Origin: GCA-002727735 sp036159515
GTDB lineage: Bacteria; Bacteroidota; Bacteroidia; Flavobacteriales_D; Parvicellaceae
NCBI GenBank assembly: GCA_036159515.1
Contig: JAYYEV010000077.1
Span: 1 to 12,659 of the forward strand
Direction of reading: 5' to 3'
DNA: 12,659 nucleotides
Numbering within the stretch: position 1 is the stretch's first letter; the number at the start of each line of letters is the position of its first letter. Position numbers and translations under genes: made by a program. The notes under the pieces were generated by a model. It was not told where the DNA came from and made no database searches. It was given only the letters and a program-made list of their open reading frames with translations. Shown here piece after piece: positions 7,193 to 12,659 of the stretch.

Positions 7193-8734
7193 ATGAACAC
7201 CTTAATTGGTAATCCTCTCAATTCTTTTTTTTCATGGTATATGGAAAAAAGAACTGGTGAAATTGAGGACTTTATAATAAATCCAATTTGTACTCAAGAA
7301 AAGATTCTATTTAAAAATTTAGAAAAAGCTAAAAACACAGCATTCGGCCTAAATTTTAATTTTAAAGGAATCCAGAATTCAGACCAATTTAAAAGGATGG
7401 TTCCTATTCATGAATATCATGATTTATCTCATGATATAGAAAGAATGAAAAAAGGAGAACCCCATGTTTTGTGGCCTGGTCATGTGAGTTGGTTTGCCCA
7501 ATCATCTGGCACTGTCTCTGGATCGATTAAACACATCCCCATTACGAAAGAATCCTTAATGGAGTGTCATTATAAAGGGGGAAAAGATCTACTATCACTT
7601 TATTATCGCGAAAACCCATCAACCTCACTTTTTAGAGGCAAGCACCTCATCGCAAGTGGGTCCTTAAATTCGTTCACTGGAAATAAAAAAACGATTATTG
7701 GGGATTTGTCAGCCATCATTATGCAGCATCTACCATGGTGGTGTGAATGGAGAAGATCTCCTCGTGGGGTACAAAGATTAACCTCTAAAGATTGGAATGA
7801 AAAATTAAATTACATATGTCGAACTTCTGCTAGAGATGACATACATCTTATTGCTGGTGTTCCATCTTGGATATTAATGATTATTAAAAGAATAATCGAG
7901 CAAAATAATGTGAATAATATACATGAAGTTTGGCCAAATTTCGAATTGTTTTTACATGGTGGGACTTCCATAAATTCTTATCTATCGCTGTTCCAAGAAT
8001 TGTTTGGGAAGCCTGTAAATTATTATCAAAATTACAATGCAACAGAGGGTTATTTTGGGCTTCAGCAAAATAATGACGATAGAGACATGTTATTAATGTT
8101 AGATTATGGAATTTATTACGAATTCATTAAAAAAGAAGATTGGAAAAACGATCAGCCAAATACGATTTCATTAGAAGATGTGGAAATAAATGAACCTTAT
8201 GAGATGGTCATAACAACTAATGGTGGCCTATGGCGTTATAGAATTAAAGACACCATTTTATTTACCCAAACTTTTCCATTTAAAATCAAGGTTTGTGGAA
8301 GAACTCAATTATTTCTAAATCAATTTGGAGAAGAAGTCATGGTTAACCATTTAGAGCAAACTATTACTGAAGTGCAGAAGTTAAGCCAGTCCAAGGTGAA
8401 AGAATTTATGGTTTCATTTAATATGTCTAATTCTAAATTAGAAAATGTAGGTCAACATCATTGGGTAATTGAATTTATAGAAATGCCCAATGATATCCAT
8501 CAATTTATGCACTCTGTTGACACCGCACTTCAAAAAAACAATATCGATTATAAAGCCAAAAGAAAAAACAATAATCCCTTAGGATTTCCAAAAGTTACCG
8601 TCGTTCAAAAAGGTTCTTTTTTTAATTGGATGAAAAAAAGAGGTAAATTAGGTGGTCAGCATAAAGTACCCAGAATTGATAGTTCTAATACATTCATAAA
8701 TGAAATCGTTAAAATCAGTAATACAAACTGTTAA
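7193..8734 (+). CDS. GH3 family acyl-adenylating enzyme
   Basis: The protein has 513 residues, the usual length of bacterial GH3 proteins. The family belongs to the adenylate-forming (ANL) superfamily; plant members link amino acids to jasmonate or auxin, while bacterial roles are mostly unknown. ATP-binding motif 1 is SSGTVSGSIKHIPIT (104-118). NYNATEGYFGLQ (280-291) is the adenylate-binding motif, and YRIKD (349-353) with VCGRTQLFLNQFGEE (367-381) forms the hinge region to the small C-terminal domain. All key motifs look intact, so adenylation of a carboxylic acid is expected; the acid and the acceptor are not predictable. The gene follows the small membrane peptide by 6 bases and overlaps the next gene by 35 bases, so the three form one transcription unit. 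Confidence 0.9.
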   Translation: MNTLIGNPLNSFFSWYMEKRTGEIEDFIINPICTQEKILFKNLEKAKNTAFGLNFNFKGIQNSDQFKRMVPIHEYHDLSHDIERMKKGEPHVLWPGHVSWFAQSSGTVSGSIKHIPITKESLMECHYKGGKDLLSLYYRENPSTSLFRGKHLIASGSLNSFTGNKKTIIGDLSAIIMQHLPWWCEWRRSPRGVQRLTSKDWNEKLNYICRTSARDDIHLIAGVPSWILMIIKRIIEQNNVNNIHEVWPNFELFLHGGTSINSYLSLFQELFGKPVNYYQNYNATEGYFGLQQNNDDRDMLLMLDYGIYYEFIKKEDWKNDQPNTISLEDVEINEPYEMVITTNGGLWRYRIKDTILFTQTFPFKIKVCGRTQLFLNQFGEEVMVNHLEQTITEVQKLSQSKVKEFMVSFNMSNSKLENVGQHHWVIEFIEMPNDIHQFMHSVDTALQKNNIDYKAKRKNNNPLGFPKVTVVQKGSFFNWMKKRGKLGGQHKVPRIDSSNTFINEIVKISNTNC

Positions 8735-9521
8735 TATTATTTTATTTATCGTTTTTAACCACTTGGTTTTTTTTAGTCAAAAAATTTCAAAAGAAATTAC
8801 GCTGAATTACCAAATTGATGGGTTTAACATTGACCGGTATGGATACATTTATGAAATGTCTTATGATAATCTATTCAAAAAAAATAAGAATGATGAGATC
8901 CTGTATTCCTACAGTAATAAAAACTTAGGGAAAATTAGTGAAATAGATGTAAGTAATCCTCTAAGGCCATTACTGTTATACAAAGATATGGGTGTGATTT
9001 GTGTTTTAGACAACACCTTAAGTCAACAAGAAAAAAATATTGATCTAAACAGCCTGTCTCTTTATCAAACTAACAGCATCGCCAACAGCAATTTTGACAA
9101 TGGCATTTGGCTTTTTGATGTGGATATGAACGAGATTATTAAGATTGATGTCCATTCTAATATAACGTATAGAAGCGGCAATCTAGCTGTCATATTACCT
9201 AAATTTGAAGGTCCCATCATTAAGATGCAAGAATGTAACAAACATCTTTTTGCTTTCACTAAAAATCAAATCTTTGAATTCGACCAATTTGGATCTTTGC
9301 TACATACCATACCTGCTTCCGCATCAATGGGGTTTATTTATGATGACGATAATTATATTTTATATGATGGTGCTCATTTTTTAAGATACTTCAAATTAGA
9401 CTTTAAAATAGACACTTTAATGGAAAACAAGTCTTATATCAAAGTGGTTGGAGAGTTTAATGAAATTGTTGGGTTACATAAGGATTTAACTAAGATTCAG
9501 TTCCTAGAGTTTGATTTTTAG
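8700..9521 (+). CDS. Exported propeller-like protein of unknown function
   Basis: The protein has 273 residues. A basic N-terminus, a hydrophobic core (about 12-25, IILFIVFNHLVFF) and a likely cut near FSQ27 form a signal peptide. The mature part is rich in short beta strands: DRYGYIYEM, NPLRPLLLYKDMGVICVLDN, NGIWLFDVDMNEIIKID and FEFDQFGSL. These resemble blades of a beta-propeller in a conserved Bacteroidetes family whose 'NPLK..LFYKDF..I..LD' and 'D.G.WLFD' segments I recognise but cannot assign a function. The start overlaps the last 35 bases of the GH3 gene, so translation is probably coupled to it. No catalytic residues stand out. Likely location is periplasmic or secreted. Confidence 0.7.
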   Translation: MKSLKSVIQTVNIILFIVFNHLVFFSQKISKEITLNYQIDGFNIDRYGYIYEMSYDNLFKKNKNDEILYSYSNKNLGKISEIDVSNPLRPLLLYKDMGVICVLDNTLSQQEKNIDLNSLSLYQTNSIANSNFDNGIWLFDVDMNEIIKIDVHSNITYRSGNLAVILPKFEGPIIKMQECNKHLFAFTKNQIFEFDQFGSLLHTIPASASMGFIYDDDNYILYDGAHFLRYFKLDFKIDTLMENKSYIKVVGEFNEIVGLHKDLTKIQFLEFDF

Positions 9522-9597
9522 ACCCCTATAAAAGTTATTAACATTTAGCTTTTCTTGTACCTATTTTTCTACCTTAGATTACCAAATTAAGTTTAAT

Positions 9598-10212
9598 ATG
9601 CATATTGCTATCGCAGGAAATATTGGTGCTGGAAAAACTACCTTAACAGGTCTACTAGCAAAACATTATAATTGGGACACTCATTTTGAAGATGTAGATG
9701 ACAACCCTTACTTAATGGACTTCTATGATGAGATGCAACGATGGTCATTTAATCTTCAAATCTACTACCTAAACAGTAGATTCACACAGATTCAAGATAT
9801 AAGAAATAATGAAAAAACGGTCATTCAAGATAGGACTATTTATGAAGATGCATTTATTTTTGCTCCTAACCTACATTCGATGGGATTAATGACTACAAGA
9901 GATTTCGAAAACTATTTTAGTCTATTTAATCTTCTTGAATCATTTATTTCTGCTCCTGATCTACTAATTTACCTAAGGGCATCCGTTTCCAAATTGGTTC
10001 AAAATATTCAAAATAGAGGAAGAGATTACGAAGAAAGCATCCGGTTAGATTACTTAAAACGACTTAATGAACGGTATGAGGCCTGGATATCAACTTATGA
10101 TAAGGGCAAGCTTTTAATTATTGATGTAGATGAAAACTCATATAATGAAAATCAAGAAGATTTAGGAAAAATTATTTCTAAAATTGATGCAGAGCTCCAT
10201 GGTCTTTTCTGA
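9598..10212 (+). CDS. Deoxynucleoside kinase, canonical form
   Basis: The protein has 204 residues and phosphorylates deoxynucleosides (deoxyadenosine, deoxyguanosine or related substrates; specificity not readable here) with ATP for DNA-precursor salvage. The P-loop GNIGAGKTT is at 7-15, the acidic substrate-site segment FEDVDDNPYL at 30-39, the conserved DRTIYEDAFIFA at 78-89, and the arginine LID NRGRDYEES at 139-147. All expected motifs are intact, unlike the folK-linked paralogue at 4105-4731. A 76-base gap separates it from the preceding exported protein; no exact promoter box is visible there, so it could share the GH3 transcript. It converges on pth with only 7 bases between the stops. 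Confidence 0.92.
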   Translation: MHIAIAGNIGAGKTTLTGLLAKHYNWDTHFEDVDDNPYLMDFYDEMQRWSFNLQIYYLNSRFTQIQDIRNNEKTVIQDRTIYEDAFIFAPNLHSMGLMTTRDFENYFSLFNLLESFISAPDLLIYLRASVSKLVQNIQNRGRDYEESIRLDYLKRLNERYEAWISTYDKGKLLIIDVDENSYNENQEDLGKIISKIDAELHGLF

Positions 10213-10219
10213 GACCTTA

Positions 10220-10783
10220 CTATCTATTATTAAACGTATTCATGGTTCTATCTAACCCCATAAAAGAAAATCCCTCAATGGCAGATTGAATAGTTTCAAA
10301 CTTCTTTTGTAATACATCATATTCCTCTTCCTTCCACTCACCAAGTACAAAATCAATTTGAGTACCTTTTTGAAATTCATTTCCAATTCCAATCCTAAGC
10401 CTAGCGTATTCCGCAGTTCCCAACGATTCCTGAATATTTTTTAATCCGTTGTGGCCTCCATCTGAACCTTTTCTTTTAATCCTTATTTGACCTAAAGGTA
10501 AATTAATGTCGTCTGTAACAATTAAAAGATTTTTAAGGGGGATTTTTTCTTTTTTTATCCAAAATGAAACTGCTTTCCCGCTAAGATTCATGTAAGTAGA
10601 TGGTTTTAAAAGAAAAATAGTTCTTCCTTTAAATTTATAATTGGAAATTTCTCCAAGACGATCTGTATTAAAAAAGGCACTGGTTTTTGATGAAACAAAA
10701 TCCAATGCCTTAAAACCAATGTTGTGTCGAGTATTTATATATTCTTTTCCGGGATTACCTAAACCAACGATTAAGAATTTCAC
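10220..10783 (-). CDS. pth: Peptidyl-tRNA hydrolase
   Basis: The protein has 187 residues, normal for bacterial Pth, which frees tRNA from peptidyl-tRNA dropped by ribosomes. The N-terminal motif KFLIVGLGNPG (2-12) holds Asn10, and TRHNIG (18-23) holds the catalytic His20. YMNLSG (64-69) holds Asn66, VTDDINLPLG (89-98) holds the Asp that orients the histidine (Asp91), and GSDGGHNGL (106-114) holds Asn112. All active-site residues are present. It is the third gene of the prs-rplY-pth unit, 14 bases after the rplY stop, a conserved bacterial arrangement. Its stop is 7 bases from the stop of the converging kinase. Confidence 0.96.
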   Translation of the reverse strand: MKFLIVGLGNPGKEYINTRHNIGFKALDFVSSKTSAFFNTDRLGEISNYKFKGRTIFLLKPSTYMNLSGKAVSFWIKKEKIPLKNLLIVTDDINLPLGQIRIKRKGSDGGHNGLKNIQESLGTAEYARLRIGIGNEFQKGTQIDFVLGEWKEEEYDVLQKKFETIQSAIEGFSFMGLDRTMNTFNNR

Positions 10784-10797
10784 CTCGAATGTTTAAT

Positions 10798-11454
10798 TTA
10801 TTCTGCAGATTCAGCTCCTTCCGCTGCTTTTTCAGCACCTTCAGCAGCACCTTCAGTAGCACCTTCTGCTCCTTCTTCACCTTCTTCCTCTTCTTCTTCA
10901 TCTAAAATTGCAGTTCTTGCCATTTGAACACCTACTACTACTGCGTTTGCTGGATCTAAAAACTTTAGTCCGGGGATACTGATTTCTGAAATTCTTTTTT
11001 TGTCTCCAATTTTTATTGGAGTAATATCTATTGTAATGGATTCAGGCATATCCTTAGCTAACCCAAAAACCTTAAGTTTTCTGAAATTTTGTCTTAATCT
11101 TCCTCCATTTCTTACCCCTTTTGAAAATCCTTCTAATTTAACTGGTAACTTAATTTTAAAAGGACTTTCTTCCGTTACTTCAAGAAAATCTAAATGCAAA
11201 ATTCGATCTGTTACAGGGTGCAGTTGGGTTTCCTGTAAAATAGATTTATATTTTTTTCCTGAAATTTCAATTTCTATTAAATAGACATTTGGAGTGAAAA
11301 CCAATTTTTTGGCTTCGTTTTCTGGGATAAAAAAATGTATTTGCTCTTTTCCTCCGTAAAGAACAGATGGGATATTACCTTCTCTTCTAAGAGTAGCAGC
11401 ACCTTTTTTCCCTACGTTCTCTCTTAAAGAACCGCTCAATGATACTGTTTTCAT
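10798..11454 (-). CDS. rplY: 50S ribosomal protein L25, Ctc (TL5) long form
   Basis: The protein has 218 residues and is the two-domain Ctc type, which binds 5S rRNA in the large ribosomal subunit. The N-terminal L25 domain spans about 1-90 (SLRENVGKKGAATLRREGNIPSVLYGG, positions 9-35). The C-terminal TL5 domain spans about 95-180 (IKLPVKLEGFSKGVRNGG at 101-118). From about residue 185 there is a 34-residue tail made almost only of Glu, Gly and Ala, common in this family's Bacteroidetes members but unusually repetitive at DNA level (10801-10902). The gene lies 18 bases after the prs stop and 14 bases before pth, so it is internal to the operon. Confidence 0.95.
   Translation of the reverse strand: MKTVSLSGSLRENVGKKGAATLRREGNIPSVLYGGKEQIHFFIPENEAKKLVFTPNVYLIEIEISGKKYKSILQETQLHPVTDRILHLDFLEVTEESPFKIKLPVKLEGFSKGVRNGGRLRQNFRKLKVFGLAKDMPESITIDITPIKIGDKKRISEISIPGLKFLDPANAVVVGVQMARTAILDEEEEEEGEEGAEGATEGAAEGAEKAAEGAESAE
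10801..10902 (-). repeat. Low-complexity Glu/Gly/Ala codon repeats at the L25 C-terminus
   Basis: The plus strand here is a run of near-repeated trinucleotides (cttc, agc, acc units) encoding EEEEEEGEEGAEG and then several AEGA units. Such a stretch can gain or lose codons by slippage without breaking the frame, so its length may differ between strains. It encodes a flexible acidic tail. Confidence 0.7.
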
Positions 11455-11472
11455 ATTTATTGTTTTTATTTA

Positions 11473-12411
11473 TTAGTTGGCAAACAAAAAGTGCTTGCTT
11501 ATTGATTTTAAATTTACATGTTGCTCCATTATATCAGAAAACAAATTGGCAACAGATAAAACTTTAATTTTTTTATTTTCTCTTTTTAGTGGAATTGTAT
11601 TGGTAACAACCAATTCTTTCAACACACTATTTTCAATTCTTTCATGCGCAGGTCCTGAGAGTAATGCATGAGTACAACAGGCAGAAACAGATTTAGCACC
11701 ATGGTCCATAAATAATTGAGCTGATTTTGTTAAAGTTCCTGCTGTATCAATCATATCATCAATTATAACCACATCTCTACCTTCTACGTCACCAATTATC
11801 GTCATGCTTTCAATCTCATTGGCCTTTTTTCTTTGTTTGTAACAAAGAGCTAAGTCCACATCTAAATACTTTGCATAAGCATTTGCACGCTTCGAACCGC
11901 CAGCATCTGGAGCAGCTATTATAAGCTTGTCTGTTTTTTTAGACTGTAAGTATGGAGCAAATAGAGTTGAAGCAAATAAATGATCCACAGGAACTTCAAA
12001 GAAACCTTGAATTTGATCAGCATGTAGATCCATGGTCATTACCCTGTTTACGCCAGCAGATACCAACATATTAGCAACCAATTTGGCTCCTATTGCAACC
12101 CTAGGCTTATCTTTTCTATCTTGCCTTGCCCATCCAAAATAGGGTATAACAGCAATAATTTTATGAGCTGAGGCTCTTTTTGCTGCATCTATCATCAACA
12201 ACATCTCCATTAAATTATCAGATGGCGGTATGGTACTTTGAATGATGAAAACATCACAGCCTCTTACCGTTTCATTTATTGAAATTTGAAACTCTCCATC
12301 GCTAAATCCCTGTTTTTCGAATTTAGCAATCTGTAGTCCGTAACAATCTGCAATTTCGTTAGCAAGCTTATCAGAAGCTGAACACGCTAATATTTTTACT
12401 CGATGAGACAT
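11473..12411 (-). CDS. prs: Ribose-phosphate pyrophosphokinase (PRPP synthetase)
   Basis: The protein has 312 residues, the normal length of class I PRPP synthetase. It makes phosphoribosyl pyrophosphate from ribose-5-phosphate and ATP for nucleotide, His and Trp synthesis. The ATP-site segment YFGWARQDRKDKPR (91-104) is followed by DLHADQIQGFFEVPVDHL (128-145), which contains the conserved His130. The catalytic flexible loop region is YKQRKKANE (191-199), and the PRPP-binding loop is VVIIDDMIDTAGTL (214-227). All signatures are intact. It is the first gene of prs-rplY-pth. A perfect -7 box lies only 8 bases upstream of the ATG, which would give a very short leader. Confidence 0.97.
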   Translation of the reverse strand: MSHRVKILACSASDKLANEIADCYGLQIAKFEKQGFSDGEFQISINETVRGCDVFIIQSTIPPSDNLMEMLLMIDAAKRASAHKIIAVIPYFGWARQDRKDKPRVAIGAKLVANMLVSAGVNRVMTMDLHADQIQGFFEVPVDHLFASTLFAPYLQSKKTDKLIIAAPDAGGSKRANAYAKYLDVDLALCYKQRKKANEIESMTIIGDVEGRDVVIIDDMIDTAGTLTKSAQLFMDHGAKSVSACCTHALLSGPAHERIENSVLKELVVTNTIPLKRENKKIKVLSVANLFSDIMEQHVNLKSISKHFLFAN

Positions 12412-12419
12412 AAGGGCTG

Positions 12420-12427
12420 CAAATGTA
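12420..12427 (-). promoter_or_regulatory. Candidate -7 box for prs
   Basis: The minus strand reads TACATTTG, identical to the actA -7 box and an exact TAnnTTTG match. No TTG is present 17-23 bases upstream. The box ends 8 bases before the prs ATG, so a start in the usual place would leave only a few leader bases. It lies between the prs start and the stop of the preceding MORN-like gene (12440). Confidence 0.45.
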
Positions 12428-12439
12428 TACTATTTATGG

Positions 12440-12659
12440 TTAATTTTCATTGGTTTTGTAAATTTTTCCTTCTTCATCATAGTACACCTCCTTCTTAAGT
12501 AAACCAGACTTGTAATACAACTCCGTTTCTATACCTCCCTTTGTGTTATAAAATTTCTCCCACTCCAACTGATCAGGAATATCTTCACTCCAAAATTCTA
12601 TTGCTTTTAAAACCCCTTTAGAACTGTAGTATTTCCACTCCCCTTTTTTTACATTTTTC
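12440..12659 (-). CDS. MORN/YwqK-like repeat protein, C-terminal end only
   Basis: On the minus strand an open frame enters from the right edge and ends with TAA at 12442-12440. About 72 residues are visible, with repeated aromatic/glycine units: GEWKYYSSKGVLKAIEFW, then WEKFYNTKGGIETELYY, then SGLLKKEVYYDEEGKIY. These 'G.W..YY..G.l......y' units are the pattern of MORN-like repeats found in Bacteroidetes YwqK-type proteins, usually exported or surface-associated, with no defined enzyme activity. The start and full length are outside the window. It lies just upstream of prs on the same strand and could contribute readthrough to that operon. Confidence 0.72.
   Translation of the reverse strand, partial: KNVKKGEWKYYSSKGVLKAIEFWSEDIPDQLEWEKFYNTKGGIETELYYKSGLLKKEVYYDEEGKIYKTNEN

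Noticed and set aside
9065..9259. A 64-codon minus-strand frame inside the exported propeller-like gene
   Set aside because: Its composition is that of a mirror of the coding strand; no start signal or domain was seen.
11000..11671. Plus-strand frames opposite rplY and prs
   Set aside because: They are antisense to two highly conserved housekeeping genes.
1..12659. Mobile element, CRISPR, defence system or horizontally acquired island
   Set aside because: No transposase, integrase, direct repeat array, toxin pair or abrupt composition change is visible; gene content is mostly core.

Overview
The window looks like a piece of a low-GC Bacteroidetes chromosome, most likely a marine-type Flavobacteriales or a close relative. 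Three things point there. Several genes are preceded by the Bacteroidetes promoter form (TTG, about 17-23 bases, TAnnTTTG) with A-rich translation starts instead of strong Shine-Dalgarno sites. Alternative complex III genes (actA, start of actB) are present. The neighbours folK/deoxynucleoside kinase/sppA, the SPOR-domain exported protein and the GH3 family gene have typical Bacteroidetes forms. I see no phage, insertion sequence, CRISPR array, tRNA or rRNA. Most of the window is ordinary vertically inherited gene content.

Layout. (1) 1-1532, minus strand: the N-terminus of actB (cut by the window edge) and all of actA, a six-haem cytochrome c subunit of alternative complex III, read from a good promoter at 1500-1532. 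(2) 1709-2242, plus: a secreted SPOR-domain protein, followed by a hairpin at 2244-2267 shared with the converging gene. (3) 2292-3998, minus: a lipoprotein with a conserved N-terminal region, a degenerate OmpA-like segment and TPR repeats. (4) 4105-5212, minus: folK and an overlapping, divergent deoxynucleoside kinase. (5) 5263-7059, plus: sppA, the membrane peptidase. (6) 7085-9521, plus: an unlisted 33-residue membrane peptide with its own promoter, a GH3 family adenylating enzyme, and an overlapping exported propeller-like protein. (7) 9598-10212, plus: a second, canonical deoxynucleoside kinase. (8) 10220-12411, minus: prs, the L25/Ctc ribosomal protein and pth, a compact housekeeping operon in the order prs-rplY-pth. 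(9) 12440-12659, minus: the C-terminal end of a MORN/YwqK-like repeat protein cut by the right edge.

Functional themes are respiration (act genes), envelope (SPOR protein, TPR lipoprotein, SppA, exported propeller-like protein), nucleotide and folate supply (two deoxynucleoside kinases, FolK, Prs) and translation (L25, Pth). The least understood part is 7040-9521, where a tiny membrane peptide, a bacterial GH3 enzyme and a secreted protein of unknown role sit closely together. I found no clear sign of a wholly new defence or mobile system.
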